A stretch of 64,000 bases of DNA from Streptococcus catagoni (GCF_011421425.1 NZ_WPCW01000001.1:248001-312000); one strand, 5' to 3'; positions 19,008 to 30,854 are shown, numbered from the stretch's first letter. Numbers and translations: made by a program. Notes: generated from the letters alone by a model not told the origin.

Positions 19008-19584
19008 AACCATTATAAATCAAGGTGGAGCTCTTGTTTTACCAACTGAGACTGTCTATGGTATCTTTGCTAAGGCTTTGGATCAAGAAGCAGTCGAAGC
19101 TGTTTATCAGTTGAAAAAAAGACCCAAAGATAAGGCTATGAACTTAAATATAGCCTCCTACCAAATGATTCTTGAATTTTCAAAAGAACAGCCGTCTTAT
19201 TTGCAGGATTTGTACCAAGCCTTCTTGCCAGGTCCTCTAACCATTATTTTGAAGGCAAACCAAGCTGTCCCTTTCTGGGTTAATTCTGGTAAGGATACAG
19301 TAGGTTTTCGTTTTCCAGATCATCCTATAACCTCTAAAATTATTGCAGGAACAGGTCCCCTAATTGGTCCCTCTGCTAATGTTTCAGGTTCAGAGAGTGG
19401 TAAAGTTTTTAAAGAAATCATGGAAAGCTTTGATAAAAAGATTCAAGGTTTTGAAGATGATTCTGCCCTCACAGGTCAGGATTCAACCATTCTTGATTTA
19501 TCAGCTGACCTAGCTAAGATTTTAAGACAAGGTGCTATTACCAAAGAGGAACTTTTGAAGGTTGCTCCCCAAATGCGTTTTTGA
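18991..19584 (+). CDS. Sua5/YciO/YrdC-family protein, tRNA t6A synthesis
   Basis: Members of this family form threonylcarbamoyl-AMP from Thr, bicarbonate and ATP for the t6A base of ANN-decoding tRNAs. The core GGALVLPTETVYGIFAKA lies near the start, and PGPLTIIL and GPSANVSGSESGK follow. Without a Sua5 extension it is the short form (197 residues from ATG 18991). The start is uncertain: an ATG at 18964 and a TTG at 18982 are in frame, and AAAGGA at 18968-18973 fits the TTG best. It overlaps prmC. Confidence 0.82.
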   Translation: MIKEFETIINQGGALVLPTETVYGIFAKALDQEAVEAVYQLKKRPKDKAMNLNIASYQMILEFSKEQPSYLQDLYQAFLPGPLTIILKANQAVPFWVNSGKDTVGFRFPDHPITSKIIAGTGPLIGPSANVSGSESGKVFKEIMESFDKKIQGFEDDSALTGQDSTILDLSADLAKILRQGAITKEELLKVAPQMRF

Positions 19585-19594
19585 AAGGGTCAAT

Positions 19595-20029
19595 ATGTTA
19601 AGAACAATAGTTGAAGAAGATGCCAGTGCATTGCAACAAATTAATGAATTTTCTTTGGGCTATAAATCAAGTTTGCAGGCAACAAGACAAAAATTGAAGA
19701 CACTGTTAAAAGACAATCACCATTATTTCCTTGCTTATGAAGACCTAAAAACACATAGTCTGGTAGGATATATCCATGCAGAAGTTTATGAGACCTTGTA
19801 TGCCGAAAGAGGATTTAATGTACTTGGCCTAGCAGTGCTAGACTCTTTTCAGGGCAGGGGAGTTGGTCAAAAACTAATAGAAGCTTTGGAAGTAGAAGCT
19901 AAGAAACGAGAGTGTGGTTTTATTCGTTTGAATTCAGCAAGTCATCGGGAAAAAGCACATGCTTTTTACGAGAAAGTTGGATACCATTCTTATAAAACCC
20001 AGAAGCATTTTATAAAACAGATGAGGTGA
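19595..20029 (+). CDS. GNAT-family N-acetyltransferase
   Basis: A 144-residue acyl-CoA-dependent acetyltransferase. The acetyl-CoA binding motif is seen as VLDSFQGRGVGQKLIEALE, followed by the terminal FYEKVGYHSYKTQKHFIK. The ATG at 19595 has GAAAGGG at the right distance; an in-frame TTG at 19562 lies inside the preceding gene. It sits between the sua5-like gene and glyA in the same operon, but its substrate is not indicated. Confidence 0.85.
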   Translation: MLRTIVEEDASALQQINEFSLGYKSSLQATRQKLKTLLKDNHHYFLAYEDLKTHSLVGYIHAEVYETLYAERGFNVLGLAVLDSFQGRGVGQKLIEALEVEAKKRECGFIRLNSASHREKAHAFYEKVGYHSYKTQKHFIKQMR

Positions 20030-20032
20030 AAA

Positions 20033-21292
20033 ATGATTTTTGATAAAGAAAATTTTGAAGAATTCGACAAAGAACTTTGGGATGCGATTCACGCTGAAGA
20101 AAGAAGACAAGAACAAAATATAGAACTGATCGCCTCTGAAAATGTGGTCTCTAAGGCTGTCATGAAAGCTCAGGGGAGCTTACTAACCAATAAGTATGCT
20201 GAAGGCTATCCAACTAAGCGTTACTATGGTGGAACTGAGTACGTGGATGTGGTTGAAAATTTAGCTATTGAACGTGCTAAGGAGCTTTTTGGGGCTAAAT
20301 ATGCCAATGTTCAGGCTCACTCTGGTAGCCAGGCAAATGCAGCCGCTTATATGTCTTTAATTGAAGCTGGAGATACAGTCTTAGGGATGGATTTAGCAGC
20401 CGGTGGCCATTTAACACATGGGTCACCAGTCAATTTCTCTGGAAAGACCTATCATTTTGTAGGCTATGGACTTGATCCAAAGACAGAGCAGCTTGACTAT
20501 GAAGCTATTTTAGAACAAGCCAAGGAAGTTAAACCAAAACTCATTGTAGCTGGAGCCTCTGCCTATTCACGCATCATTGATTTTTCAAAATTCCGTGATA
20601 TTGCTGATCAGGTAGGTGCCTACTTGATGGTTGATATGGCTCATATCGCTGGTTTGGTTGCTGCTGGCTTGCACCCAAGTCCCGTTCCTTATGCTCACAT
20701 CACAACTTCAACAACACATAAAACTCTAAGAGGTCCTCGTGGTGGACTAATCCTAACCAATGATGAAAGTATAGCCAAGAAAATTGATTCTGCGGTCTTT
20801 CCAGGCTTACAAGGTGGCCCTCTAGAACATGTTATAGCTGCAAAGGCTGTCTCTTTTAAAGAAGCTCTAGACCCTGAGTTTAAAGAATATGTGCAAAATA
20901 CTATTACAAATACCAAGGCTATGGCTCAGGTCTTTGCTGCAGATAGTCGCTTTTCAGTTATTTCTGGTGGAACAGATAACCACGTTTTCCTAGTAAAGGT
21001 TACAGACGTTATTAAGAGTGGTAAGGCAGCTCAAAATCTTTTAGATGAGGTTAATATTACCTTAAATAAAAATGCTATTCCTTTTGAAACACTTTCTCCA
21101 TTCCAGACTTCTGGTATCCGTATTGGTTGTGCTGCTATTACCAGCCGTGGCATGGGAGTAAAAGAGTGTCAAAAAATAGCGGAGCTAATCATTAGAGCAC
21201 TTGTTGACCATGATAAGCCAGAAGTTTTAAGTCAGGTAAAGGCTCAGGTAGCTGAAATCACTGACTCTTTCCCACTATATGAAAACTTATAA
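20033..21292 (+). CDS. glyA: Serine hydroxymethyltransferase
   Basis: GlyA interconverts serine and glycine with tetrahydrofolate, supplying one-carbon units. The 419-residue protein has the PLP lysine in [15 protein letters not shown] (Lys230), the DMAHIAGL block and the NKYAEGYP substrate loop. GAGGTGAAAA precedes the ATG, three bases after the GNAT stop. It is central to the tdk-prfA-prmC-glyA block seen across streptococci. Confidence 0.96.
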   Translation: MIFDKENFEEFDKELWDAIHAEERRQEQNIELIASENVVSKAVMKAQGSLLTNKYAEGYPTKRYYGGTEYVDVVENLAIERAKELFGAKYANVQAHSGSQANAAAYMSLIEAGDTVLGMDLAAGGHLTHGSPVNFSGKTYHFVGYGLDPKTEQLDYEAILEQAKEVKPKLIVAGASAYSRIIDFSKFRDIADQVGAYLMVDMAHIAGLVAAGLHPSPVPYAHITTSTTHKTLRGPRGGLILTNDESIAKKIDSAVFPGLQGGPLEHVIAAKAVSFKEALDPEFKEYVQNTITNTKAMAQVFAADSRFSVISGGTDNHVFLVKVTDVIKSGKAAQNLLDEVNITLNKNAIPFETLSPFQTSGIRIGCAAITSRGMGVKECQKIAELIIRALVDHDKPEVLSQVKAQVAEITDSFPLYENL

Positions 21293-21294
21293 TT

Positions 21295-22272
21295 ATGTTA
21301 GATATATACATTAAAAAAATTATTATTCACCAATTCAGTCCAGCTGATACTGAATTGCTATTATCAGATACAGAGATTGCCATTACACCAAGAATTGACG
21401 AGTATTTTCGCAAAAAACTTGCAAAAGTGTTTTCTGACGATGCTAAGAGAGGACAGTTCGAACCTGAAAACGACTTTCTCAGCCATTTAAGTGACGATTT
21501 CATGGAATCTTCTAAAAAGGTAGCTCAGCTCTGGAAAGAAGAATTTCTGATCTCTGAAGATCAAAAAACAAATGATCTGGTTTTTATCCAATTTGATAAA
21601 GAAGGAGAAGCTTACTTTGCCTTTCTTCGAATTGCCTTAAAAGAAAGTATGGCTCATTTGTCTGATAATCAGGAAAATCCCTACAGCATTACTCAGAATA
21701 ATTTACCCAGTCCAACACAAGCTCCAGATGAAGCCTTGGTGATTAATTTAAAAGAAAACCATTATTACCTTATTGAAAAAAGGGTTAAACATAATGGTAG
21801 CTTCGAAAATTACTTTTCGGAAAATCTTCTTAAGGTAAAACCAGAACAATCTGTCAAAAAATCCATTAAAACCATTGCTCAAACGGCTAAAAAAATAGCT
21901 GAAAATTTCAACCAGGATGACTTCGCCTTTCAATCTAAAATGAACTCGGCCATATTTAAAAATTTGGAAGAAGAAGCTGAATTATCTCCAGAAAAATTAG
22001 CAAATCAGTTGTTCGACAATAATTTAACTGCTAGACTATCCTTCGTTGATCAAATCAAAGAAACCATACCTGAACCAATTAAAGTCAACGATATTGACCA
22101 CTCCCGACAAATCAAAAAATTAGAAAGTCAAAAATTATCCCTGTCAAATGGTATTGAACTGACAGTTCCAAATACTGTGTATCAGGACGCAAAGACTGTT
22201 GAATTCATAATGAATGATGACGGAACTTATTCTATTTTGATAAAAAATATAGAGGATATTAAAAACAAATAA
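21295..22272 (+). CDS. Nucleoid-associated protein, NdpA/YejK family
   Basis: A 325-residue protein of the NdpA (YejK) family, whose E. coli member binds DNA in the nucleoid; the Gram-positive function is not settled. The start MLDIYIKKIIIHQFSPADTELLLSD and the block LVFIQFDKEGEAYFAFLRI are characteristic. No signal peptide. The ATG is two bases after the glyA stop, and its own stop overlaps the next start by one base, so it is firmly in the operon. Confidence 0.8.
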   Translation: MLDIYIKKIIIHQFSPADTELLLSDTEIAITPRIDEYFRKKLAKVFSDDAKRGQFEPENDFLSHLSDDFMESSKKVAQLWKEEFLISEDQKTNDLVFIQFDKEGEAYFAFLRIALKESMAHLSDNQENPYSITQNNLPSPTQAPDEALVINLKENHYYLIEKRVKHNGSFENYFSENLLKVKPEQSVKKSIKTIAQTAKKIAENFNQDDFAFQSKMNSAIFKNLEEEAELSPEKLANQLFDNNLTARLSFVDQIKETIPEPIKVNDIDHSRQIKKLESQKLSLSNGIELTVPNTVYQDAKTVEFIMNDDGTYSILIKNIEDIKNK

Positions 22273-22874
22273 TGTTTAAATTTTTAAAACGCGTCGTCTT
22301 TCTTGTATTCCTGATATTTTGTATCTATCAAGTTTATGTTATTCACAAAAATGTTAAAAATGTGATGAAATATAAACCTATGGTCGAAAGGTCATTGGCC
22401 GAAAATGATACAAGAGCAAATGTTGACTTAGTTTTAGCAATGATTTACACGGAAACAAAGGGTGGTGAGGTTGATGTCATGCAGTCTAGTGAAAGTAGTA
22501 CGGGTACAGCTAACACGATTACAGATAGTCAAGCAAGTATTGAACATGGGGTAAAGCTCTTATCACATAACTTAGCTCTAGCTGATAAAGCAGGAGTGGA
22601 TTCTTGGACAGCAGTACAGGCTTATAATTATGGTACAGCCTATATTGATTATGTTGCCAAAAATGGTGGTGAAAATACTATTGAACTAGCCACTCACTAT
22701 TCCAAAAATGTAGTGGCACCAAGTCTTGGAAATACCAGTGGGACAACTTATTTTTATTACCATCCCTTAGCCTTGATTTCAGGTGGTAAACTCTATAAAA
22801 ATGGTGGCAATATTTATTATTCAAGAGAAGTTCATTTTAATCTCTACCTCATTGAGCTAATGTCTCTATTTTAA
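22272..22874 (+). CDS. Lysozyme-like membrane-anchored protein (PvaA-type)
   Basis: A 200-residue protein with an N-terminal signal anchor (residues 7-27) and a lysozyme-like domain of the type found in pneumococcal vaccine antigen A. LAMIYTETKG carries the likely catalytic Glu61, and SSESSTGTANTITDSQASI and AVQAYNYG follow the slt/lysozyme pattern. It should act on peptidoglycan on the outer face of the membrane, possibly with division or wall remodelling. It is the last gene of the glyA operon and is followed by a terminator. Confidence 0.83.
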   Translation: MFKFLKRVVFLVFLIFCIYQVYVIHKNVKNVMKYKPMVERSLAENDTRANVDLVLAMIYTETKGGEVDVMQSSESSTGTANTITDSQASIEHGVKLLSHNLALADKAGVDSWTAVQAYNYGTAYIDYVAKNGGENTIELATHYSKNVVAPSLGNTSGTTYFYYHPLALISGGKLYKNGGNIYYSREVHFNLYLIELMSLF

Positions 22875-22890
22875 AAAACAAAAAAATGTG

Positions 22891-22925
22891 AAATATACTT
22901 CTGAAAAATGAAGTATATTTTTGTT
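22891..22925 (+). terminator. Terminator after glyA operon
   Basis: AAATATACTTC (22891-22901) pairs with GAAGTATATTT (22910-22920) and is followed by TTG TT. Confidence 0.8.
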
Positions 22926-23083
22926 CGGAAACTCATTTTATAAGTAAATTAACTTAAAATAATGTTCAATCAATCACAAATAATAAGTTTAAAATGTCTA
23001 AAATAATTCTTTTATCACGAAAAAGCCTATAAAATTAATACTTTAGACTAGCTTCATTTAGTAAGTAAGTATAAGCAAAAGAC

Positions 23084-23112
23084 TTGGTGAACCCTTTTTG
23101 CTATGTTATAAT
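23084..23112 (+). promoter_or_regulatory. Promoter of nox
   Basis: TTGGTG (23084-23089), 17 bp, TATAAT (23107-23112) with extended TG at 23104-23105. Confidence 0.7.
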
Positions 23113-23154
23113 AGGTTTCTAATTAAAATATTGTGAAAAGAGGAACAAATAGAT

Positions 23155-24522
23155 ATGTCAAAAATTGTTGTTGTTGGAACTAATCACGCTGGTACAGCGG
23201 CTATTAAAACCATGTTAAGTCAATACGGTTCTGAAAATGAAATCGTAACATTTGATCAAAATTCTAATATATCCTTTCTAGGATGTGGTATGGCACTTTG
23301 GATTGGTGAACAAATTGATGGAGCAGAAGGACTTTTCTACTCTAACAAGGAAGAACTTGAGTCAATGGGGGCTAAAGTTTACATGGAATCACCTGTTTTA
23401 AATATTGATTACGATCGCAAAGTGGTAAGAGCCCTTGTAAATGGTCAAGAACATGTTGAAAGCTATGATAAATTAATTCTAGCAACTGGATCACAACCAA
23501 TCATTCCTCCAATCAAAGGCGTTGAGCTTCAAAAAGATTCCCTTGAATTTAAAGCAACTCTAGAGAATTTACAATTTGTGAAGCTTTTCCAAAATTCTGA
23601 AGAAGTTATCAAAAAACTAGAAAAACCAGGTATCAACCGTGTAGCTGTAGTAGGTGCAGGTTACATTGGTGTGGAATTAGCAGAAGCTTTCCAAAGAAAA
23701 GGCAAGGAAGTTGTCTTGGTAGATATTGCTGACACTTGTATGGGTGGCTATTATGATCGTGATTTCACTGATATGATGAGTAAAAATCTTGAAGATCATG
23801 GTATTGAACTTGCATTTGGTCAAGCTGTACAGGCTGTTGAAGGAGATGGCAAGGTTGAGCGCCTTGTTACTGATAAAGCATCCTATGATGTAGATATGGT
23901 CATCATGGCAGTAGGCTTCAAGCCTAATACAGGATTAGGTAATGGTCAGTTAGAAACCTTCAAAAATGGTGCTTGGGTTGTTAACAAAAAACAAGAAACA
24001 AGTATGAAAGACGTTTATGCTATTGGTGATTGTGCTACTATCTATGACAATTCACGTGATGATATTAACTATATTGCCCTAGCTTCAAATGCTGTTCGTA
24101 CAGGTATTGTTGCTGCGCATAATGCCTGCGGCTATGAGCTTGAAGGAGCAGGAGTTCAAGGCTCAAACGGTATTTCAATTTACGGCTTGAACATGGTTTC
24201 TACAGGTTTAACCTTAGAAAAAGCAAAAGAAGCTGGCTTCAATGCTTTGGAAACTAGCTTTAACGACCTCCAAAAACCTGAATTTATCAAGCATGATAAC
24301 CATGAAGTAGCTATTAAAATCATCTATGATAAAGATAGCCGTGTTATTTTAGGTTGTCAAATGGTTTCAAGAGAAGATGTCTCAATGGGAATCCACATGT
24401 TTTCATTGGCTATCCAAGAAAAAGTAACAATAGAAAAACTTTCATTGATGGATATCTTCTTCTTGCCACACTTTAACAAACCTTATAACTATATCACTAT
24501 GGCAGCCCTAGCTGCTGAATAA
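23155..24522 (+). CDS. nox: NADH oxidase, water-forming
   Basis: Nox reduces O2 to two H2O with NADH, regenerating NAD and protecting a fermentative coccus from oxygen. The 455-residue flavoprotein has the N-terminal FAD fold ([11 protein letters not shown], with His10), the redox-active Cys44 in [10 protein letters not shown], the NADH fold [17 protein letters not shown] and FAD motif [11 protein letters not shown]. Length and Cys fit the H2O-forming class and not peroxide-forming AhpF-type enzymes. It is single, with its own promoter and terminator. Confidence 0.95.
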   Translation: MSKIVVVGTNHAGTAAIKTMLSQYGSENEIVTFDQNSNISFLGCGMALWIGEQIDGAEGLFYSNKEELESMGAKVYMESPVLNIDYDRKVVRALVNGQEHVESYDKLILATGSQPIIPPIKGVELQKDSLEFKATLENLQFVKLFQNSEEVIKKLEKPGINRVAVVGAGYIGVELAEAFQRKGKEVVLVDIADTCMGGYYDRDFTDMMSKNLEDHGIELAFGQAVQAVEGDGKVERLVTDKASYDVDMVIMAVGFKPNTGLGNGQLETFKNGAWVVNKKQETSMKDVYAIGDCATIYDNSRDDINYIALASNAVRTGIVAAHNACGYELEGAGVQGSNGISIYGLNMVSTGLTLEKAKEAGFNALETSFNDLQKPEFIKHDNHEVAIKIIYDKDSRVILGCQMVSREDVSMGIHMFSLAIQEKVTIEKLSLMDIFFLPHFNKPYNYITMAALAAE

Positions 24523-24526
24523 TAAG

Positions 24527-24558
24527 AAAAGAGATAGAGTTTTTCTATCTCTTTTAGT
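24527..24558 (+). terminator. Terminator after nox
   Basis: AAAAGAGATAG (24527-24537) pairs with CTATCTCTTTT (24545-24555). Confidence 0.85.
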
Positions 24559-24691
24559 TTGAAGAATTTAATCAGATTTGCTGACCTAAGCTGGCTAAAA
24601 CTGTCTTATCAAGCTAAAAAAGTGCTCTGAGACTCTTTATAAAGATAAGCTAGCACAAGTTGTTAGGAAGATTCTAAAGTTCCAGAAAAGG

Positions 24692-24727
24692 AATAAAAAA
24701 AAGAAGACAGTGAACTATCTCCTTCTA
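24692..24727 (-). terminator. Terminator after ldh
   Basis: On the minus strand AGAAGGAGATAG pairs with CTGTCTTCTTTT through a TTCA loop, followed by a T run. Confidence 0.75.
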
Positions 24728-24733
24728 TAAAAA

Positions 24734-25796
<1,063 letters not shown>

Positions 25797-25827
25797 TAAA
25801 ATCACGGAAAATATGAAAATGGTTTTC

Positions 25828-25841
25828 CGATAGCGTTTCCA
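25828..25841 (-). promoter_or_regulatory. cre-like CcpA site upstream of ldh
   Basis: On minus it reads TGGAAACGCTATCG, two mismatches from the consensus TGWAANCGNTNWCA. It lies about 32 bp upstream of the ldh -35, a position suited to activation by CcpA, and also about 25 bp upstream of the gyrA -10. Confidence 0.5.
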
Positions 25842-25863
25842 TAAGGAAAAAATAAGGAAATTA

Positions 25864-25877
25864 TGATATAATATAAT
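25864..25877 (+). promoter_or_regulatory. Promoter -10 of gyrA
   Basis: Two overlapping TATAAT boxes (25867-25872 and 25872-25877), the first with an extended TG at 25864-25865. Confidence 0.5.
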
Positions 25878-25909
25878 GGAGTTTTGACTAGAAAAGGAGC
25901 ATTCCTTAA

Positions 25910-28414
25910 ATGCAAGATAGAAATTTAATTGACGTCAATCTGACCAGTGAAATGAAAACGAGCTTTATTGATTATGCCATGAGTGTAATTGTTGCTCGTG
26001 CACTGCCAGATGTACGTGACGGATTAAAACCGGTTCATCGTAGAATCTTATATGGGATGAATGAACTAGGGGTTACTCCAGATAAACCGCATAAGAAATC
26101 AGCTCGTATTACCGGTGACGTTATGGGTAAATATCACCCCCACGGTGATTCATCAATCTACGAGGCTATGGTTAGGATGGCACAATGGTGGTCCTACCGT
26201 CACATGCTTGTAGATGGACATGGTAACTTTGGTTCTATGGACGGAGATGGTGCCGCAGCGCAACGTTATACCGAAGCTCGGATGAGTAAAATTGCTCTTG
26301 AAATGCTCAAGGATATCAACAAAAATACTGTTGACTTTCAAGATAACTATGATGGCAGTGAACGTGAGCCTTTAGTCTTACCAGCGCGTTTTCCTAATCT
26401 ATTAGTCAATGGAGCTACAGGTATTGCAGTTGGTATGGCGACTAATATTCCACCTCACAACTTGGGGGAATCAATCGACGCTGTTAAGTTAGTGATGGAA
26501 AATCCTGAGGTTACAACAAGAGATCTAATGGAAGTCATTCCAGGTCCTGATTTTCCAACTGGTGCCCTAGTTATGGGGCGTTCTGGTATTCACAGAGCTT
26601 ACGATACTGGACGTGGTTCTATTGTTCTACGTTCTAGGACAGAAATTGAAACTGAGAAAAATGGCCGTGAAAGAATTGTGGTCACTGAGTTTCCTTATGG
26701 GGTTAATAAAACTAAGGTTCACGAACATATTGTCCGCTTAGCACAGGAAAAAAGAATCGAAGGTATTACCGCAGTACGTGACGAGTCAAACCGTGAAGGT
26801 GTGCGCTTTGTCATTGAAGTTCGTCGTGATGCTTCAGCAAATGTCATTTTAAATAATCTCTTCAAATTAACAAGTTTACAAACTAACTTTAGTTTCAATA
26901 TGCTTGCTATTGAAAATGGGGTTCCAAAAATTCTGTCCTTACGTCAGATTATTGATAACTACATCATTCACCAAAAAGAAGTGATTAAACGTCGGACACA
27001 GTTTGACAAGGAAAGGGCAGAAGCTAGGGTTCATATTTTAGAAGGTTTATTAATCGCTCTAGATCACTTGGATGAAGTCATTGCTATCATTCGAAACAGT
27101 CAGACAGATGTGATTGCGCAAGCTGAGCTCATGTCTCGCTTTGATCTATCCGAGCGTCAAAGTCAGGCTATCTTAGATATGCGACTTCGTCGATTAACCG
27201 GATTGGAAAGAGATAAGATCCAGTCTGAATATGATGATTTATTAGCATTGATTGCTGACTTAACAGATATCTTAGCTAAGCCTGAACGTATTCAAAAGAT
27301 CATCATTGAAGAGATGGAAGAAATTAAGCGTAAGTACGCTAATCCACGTCGGACAGAACTGATGATTGGTGAGGTTTTATCCTTAGAAGATGAAGACTTG
27401 ATTGAAGAAGAAGACGTTCTTATCACCTTGTCTAATAAGGGCTATATCAAACGTCTAGCTCAGGATGAATTTAGGGTTCAAAAGCGCGGCGGTAGAGGTG
27501 TCCAAGGGACAGGGGTGAATGACGATGATTTTGTACGTGAGTTAGTATCGACAAGCACCCATGATACCCTCTTATTCTTCACCAATCTTGGTCGAGTTTA
27601 CCGTCTAAAGGCTTACGAAATTCCTGAATATGGTAGAACTGCCAAGGGCTTACCAATCGTTAATCTCTTAAAACTAGATGAATCTGAAACCATCCAAACC
27701 ATTATTAATGCTAGAAAAGATGAGGTCAAAGACAAGTATTTCTTCTTTACAACTCGTCAAGGTATTGTTAAGCGAACTAGCTCTGCTGACTTTAGTAATA
27801 TTAGGCAGAACGGCTTAAGAGCATTAACACTTAAAGATGAAGATGAATTGATTAATGTCTTGTTAACCAATGGCAGTGAAGACATTATAATTGGGACTAA
27901 ATCAGGCTATTCTGTTCGTTTTAATGAAAGTTCAATACGAAATATGGGAAGATCAGCAACAGGTGTCCGAGGCGTTAAATTGCGTGATGGAGACCTCGTT
28001 ATTGGTGCTTCTCGGATCAATGATGGTCAAGAAGTTCTAATCATTACTGAGAATGGTTACGGGAAACGTACAGCCGCTTCAGAGTATCCAACAAAAGGAC
28101 GTGGCGGCAAAGGGATAAAAACAGCTAACATTACTGCTAAAAATGGTGAATTAGCTGGTTTAATTACAGTTGCTGGTAATGAAGATATTATGGTTATCAC
28201 CAATAAAGGTGTTATTATCAGAACTAATGTGGCCAACGTGTCACAAACTGGACGCTCTACCTTGGGCGTTCGCATTATGAGGCTTGATCAAGCTTCTAAG
28301 ATCGTTAATTTTGCTCTAGTTCAAGCTGTCGAAGAAGAAATGATCGATGAGGTCATGACAGAAGAGCCTAAAGCAATTGCTGACGATAACCTTACAAAAA
28401 CAAATGAGGAATAA
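25910..28414 (+). CDS. gyrA: DNA gyrase subunit A
   Basis: GyrA cuts and rejoins DNA in the A2B2 gyrase that introduces negative supercoils. The 834-residue protein has the catalytic tyrosine Tyr120 in [13 protein letters not shown], the breakage-reunion domain to about 490, and a C-terminal beta-pinwheel with the GyrA box KRGGRGVQG. The quinolone-resistance region shows Ser81 and Glu85 in [15 protein letters not shown], the unmutated form. The sortase gene follows after three bases. Confidence 0.97.
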   Translation: MQDRNLIDVNLTSEMKTSFIDYAMSVIVARALPDVRDGLKPVHRRILYGMNELGVTPDKPHKKSARITGDVMGKYHPHGDSSIYEAMVRMAQWWSYRHMLVDGHGNFGSMDGDGAAAQRYTEARMSKIALEMLKDINKNTVDFQDNYDGSEREPLVLPARFPNLLVNGATGIAVGMATNIPPHNLGESIDAVKLVMENPEVTTRDLMEVIPGPDFPTGALVMGRSGIHRAYDTGRGSIVLRSRTEIETEKNGRERIVVTEFPYGVNKTKVHEHIVRLAQEKRIEGITAVRDESNREGVRFVIEVRRDASANVILNNLFKLTSLQTNFSFNMLAIENGVPKILSLRQIIDNYIIHQKEVIKRRTQFDKERAEARVHILEGLLIALDHLDEVIAIIRNSQTDVIAQAELMSRFDLSERQSQAILDMRLRRLTGLERDKIQSEYDDLLALIADLTDILAKPERIQKIIIEEMEEIKRKYANPRRTELMIGEVLSLEDEDLIEEEDVLITLSNKGYIKRLAQDEFRVQKRGGRGVQGTGVNDDDFVRELVSTSTHDTLLFFTNLGRVYRLKAYEIPEYGRTAKGLPIVNLLKLDESETIQTIINARKDEVKDKYFFFTTRQGIVKRTSSADFSNIRQNGLRALTLKDEDELINVLLTNGSEDIIIGTKSGYSVRFNESSIRNMGRSATGVRGVKLRDGDLVIGASRINDGQEVLIITENGYGKRTAASEYPTKGRGGKGIKTANITAKNGELAGLITVAGNEDIMVITNKGVIIRTNVANVSQTGRSTLGVRIMRLDQASKIVNFALVQAVEEEMIDEVMTEEPKAIADDNLTKTNEE

Positions 28415-28417
28415 TGC

Positions 28418-29173
28418 ATGTCAACTAGAACTAAAAGAAGAAAAAAATCAAGATGGTTAGCGACCTTAAGAAATATTTTTGCAGTCATTCTCCTTGTGGT
28501 TGGTCTGGCCTTACTTTTTAATAAGCCTATTAGAAACACACTAATTGCTTGGAATTCCAACAAGTATCAAGTTAACAAAGTATCAAAGAAGAAAATTGAA
28601 AAGAACAAAGAAGCTAAAGGTAACTTTGATTTTTCATCCGTAGAAGCAGTTAGTACAGAAGCAGTTATTGAAGCTCAAATGGCTGCGCAGGACCTTCCAG
28701 TTATAGGTGGTATCGCCATACCAGAAGTTAGTATTAATCTACCTATTTTTAAAGGGCTTGGAAATACGGAACTTATCTATGGAGCTGGTACCATGAAGGA
28801 AAACCAGGTTATGGGTGGCGAAAACAATTATAGCTTGGCTAGCCACCATATCTTTGGCATGGTTGGTTCCTCTAAGATGCTCTTTTCACCTCTTGAAAGA
28901 GCAAAAATAGGCATGGCAATATATGTTACGGATAAAGAAAAAATTTATCGTTATGATATTAATAGTGTCAATACAGTTACGCCTGATCGAGTAGACGTTA
29001 TTAATGACACTGCCGGTTTGAAAGAAATTACTTTGGTTACCTGTACAGATGTGGAAGCGACTGAGCGTATCATTGTAAAAGGTATCCTTAAAAAAGAGTA
29101 TGACTATAAAGGAGCTCCATCTGAAGTCTTAAAAGCTTTCAAACATTCCTACAACCAAGTTGCCGCTGAATAA
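28418..29173 (+). CDS. srtA: Class A sortase
   Basis: SrtA cleaves LPXTG-type surface proteins and links them to peptidoglycan. The 251-residue protein has a membrane anchor at about 15-36, then the sortase barrel with catalytic His143/144 in SLASHHIFG, Cys209 in ITLVTC and Arg217 in ATERIIVKG. The sequence is close to the housekeeping SrtA of pyogenic streptococci, and its place just after gyrA is conserved. Its ribosome site GAGGA lies within the end of gyrA, so translational coupling is likely. A terminator follows. Confidence 0.95.
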   Translation: MSTRTKRRKKSRWLATLRNIFAVILLVVGLALLFNKPIRNTLIAWNSNKYQVNKVSKKKIEKNKEAKGNFDFSSVEAVSTEAVIEAQMAAQDLPVIGGIAIPEVSINLPIFKGLGNTELIYGAGTMKENQVMGGENNYSLASHHIFGMVGSSKMLFSPLERAKIGMAIYVTDKEKIYRYDINSVNTVTPDRVDVINDTAGLKEITLVTCTDVEATERIIVKGILKKEYDYKGAPSEVLKAFKHSYNQVAAE

Positions 29174-29175
29174 GT

Positions 29176-29202
29176 GAAAACAGGATTTTTTCCTGTTTTT
29201 CT
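29176..29202 (+). terminator. Terminator after srtA
   Basis: AAAACAGGA pairs with TCCTGTTTTT around a short T loop. Confidence 0.8.
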
Positions 29203-29220
29203 ATTTTTAAGGAGAAAATT

Positions 29221-29634
29221 ATGAAATTAGATGCTGTCCATCATATTGCTATCATTGTTTCTGATTATGAATTATCAAAAGATTTTTATGTGACTAAACT
29301 AGGTTTTGATATTATCCGAGAAAACCATCGACCAGAGCGTCATGATTATAAGTTAGATCTGAAATGTGGAGACATCGAACTGGAAATCTTTGGAAACTCT
29401 AAAAGTGATCCCAACTATCAAGCTCCACCTAAAAGGATTGGCAGACCAGACTATAACCGAGAAGCTTGTGGCCTTCGTCATCTTGCCTTTTATGTCCAAG
29501 ATATTGAAAGCTACATTGAGGAATTAGAAGCTATGGGGATCTATGTGGAACCTTTACGTTATGACGACTATACTGGAAAGAAAATGACATTTTTCTTTGA
29601 TCCAGATGGCCTACCATTGGAATTACACGAATAA
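29221..29634 (+). CDS. VOC-family protein (glyoxalase I-like)
   Basis: A 137-residue vicinal oxygen chelate protein with two beta-alpha-beta-beta-beta units. It starts MKLDAVHHIAIIVSDYELSKDFYV, has LRHLAFYVQDIESYIEEL in the second half and ends with FFDPDGLPLELHE. The metal ligands would be His8, Glu (ELEIFG), His in RHLAF and the C-terminal Glu. It may act on methylglyoxal adducts, but related VOC proteins do other reactions. AAGGAGAAAA precedes the ATG. Confidence 0.83.
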   Translation: MKLDAVHHIAIIVSDYELSKDFYVTKLGFDIIRENHRPERHDYKLDLKCGDIELEIFGNSKSDPNYQAPPKRIGRPDYNREACGLRHLAFYVQDIESYIEELEAMGIYVEPLRYDDYTGKKMTFFFDPDGLPLELHE

Positions 29635-29865
29635 CTTTGAAGACCTTTTTCTCAAGTGCTGGGGCAAGCTCCTTGACTTTTGAAACCATATACTTAGATT
29701 TTTCCCGAACAATAAGGAGCTAAAAAGAGATGAATATGAAGTTTATCTCCCTGTCTTATTTTGTCTTACTTTTGTAGTCACTTTTAAATCCATTGTAAAT
29801 TCAAAGCATGATATAATATTAGGGATTGGTTTTTGCAATCAAACTAATAGAAGAAGAGGAAAATA

Positions 29866-30825
29866 ATGTCATTTAAAAAGAAACTTCTAATGGCTGCCTT
29901 GGTCTTAGGTTCAGCTATGGCCATACAAAGGACGACTTATGCAACAAGTAATAATGTACAGAGCATTATTGACGAAGCCTATGTTCAGCCTGATTATGTT
30001 ATGGGATATTCCCTAACTGAAGAGCAAAAGAATCAAACCTTGTCTTTACTCCAATATAATAGTGGAAAAGATACAAGGATTAAAACTTTAAACACAAGTG
30101 CCTTTGCGAAAATTATGAATGTAGCAGATGATCCCAGCCTCAGACTCTATTCATCAGTAAAAATAGAAAAATTAGGATCTGGAAAGGTCTTGAAAGTCTC
30201 AATTGTAACTCCTGAAAATATTAACAAAGTCACTGAAGACATGTATCGTAATGCAGCAGTTACTCTTGGTATTGCCCATGCTAATATTAGTGTTGCCTCA
30301 CCAATACCCGTTACAGGTGAATCTGCCCTAGCTGGAATCTATTATTCCCTAGAAGAAAATGGAGCTAAGATCCCTGAAGAAAATAAAGAATTGGCTCAGG
30401 AAGAATTAGGAACTTTATCCAATATAAATGAGGCAAACGCTGGTAAAGAAGGTTACGATGCTGACAAATTAAATGTTGCCCTGACAGACATTAAAAAAGC
30501 AGTTGCCGAAGGGGGTAAAAACCTTAGTAAAGAAGAAGTGCAAAAAATTGTTACTGATACCCTAGATCATTATCATTTAAAAGACAGCATGTCTTCTGAT
30601 CAGGTTACTCTAATTGTCAATTTTGCTGTTAATCTTTCAAACAGTGGTGTGATTTCAAATGCTAACTTTACAGATACTTTAAACTCACTCAAAAATAGTA
30701 TTGTCTCACAAGCAGGAGAAAGCTTTAAAAACATCAATGTCAATTTTGATGCCACTAAGGCAATTGAAAGTGGTAAGGGCATTTGGCAACAAATTGTGGC
30801 ATTCTTTAAAAATTTAATAGGTTAA
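29866..30825 (+). CDS. Secreted DUF1002-family protein
   Basis: A 319-residue exported protein with a signal peptide (MSFKKKLLMAALVLGSAMA, probable cut after TTYA near residue 27). The body matches the DUF1002 pattern: GYSLTEEQKNQTLSLL, then ADDPSLRLYSSVKIEKLGSG, VTPENINKVTEDMYRNAAVTLGI, and PVTGESALAGIYYS. The function is unknown. An extended -10 (TGATATAAT at 29809-29817) lies upstream and a terminator follows, so it is a single gene next to the zinc-uptake locus but not clearly part of it. Confidence 0.78.
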   Translation: MSFKKKLLMAALVLGSAMAIQRTTYATSNNVQSIIDEAYVQPDYVMGYSLTEEQKNQTLSLLQYNSGKDTRIKTLNTSAFAKIMNVADDPSLRLYSSVKIEKLGSGKVLKVSIVTPENINKVTEDMYRNAAVTLGIAHANISVASPIPVTGESALAGIYYSLEENGAKIPEENKELAQEELGTLSNINEANAGKEGYDADKLNVALTDIKKAVAEGGKNLSKEEVQKIVTDTLDHYHLKDSMSSDQVTLIVNFAVNLSNSGVISNANFTDTLNSLKNSIVSQAGESFKNINVNFDATKAIESGKGIWQQIVAFFKNLIG

Positions 30826-30828
30826 AAG

Positions 30829-30854
30829 AGAAAGGGGATTCCTCTTTCTTTTTT
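30829..30854 (+). terminator. Terminator after DUF1002 gene
   Basis: GAAAGGGG pairs with CCTCTTTC around a 3-nt loop, followed by seven T. Confidence 0.8.

Noticed and set aside
23131..23145. Possible Rex site (TTGTGAAAAG) before nox
   Set aside because: Only one half of the TTGTGA-N6-TCACAA palindrome is present.
29635..29808. Open minus-strand reading near KVKELAPALEKKVFKV as a gene remnant
   Set aside because: Too short to assign and without start, ribosome site or a remembered family.
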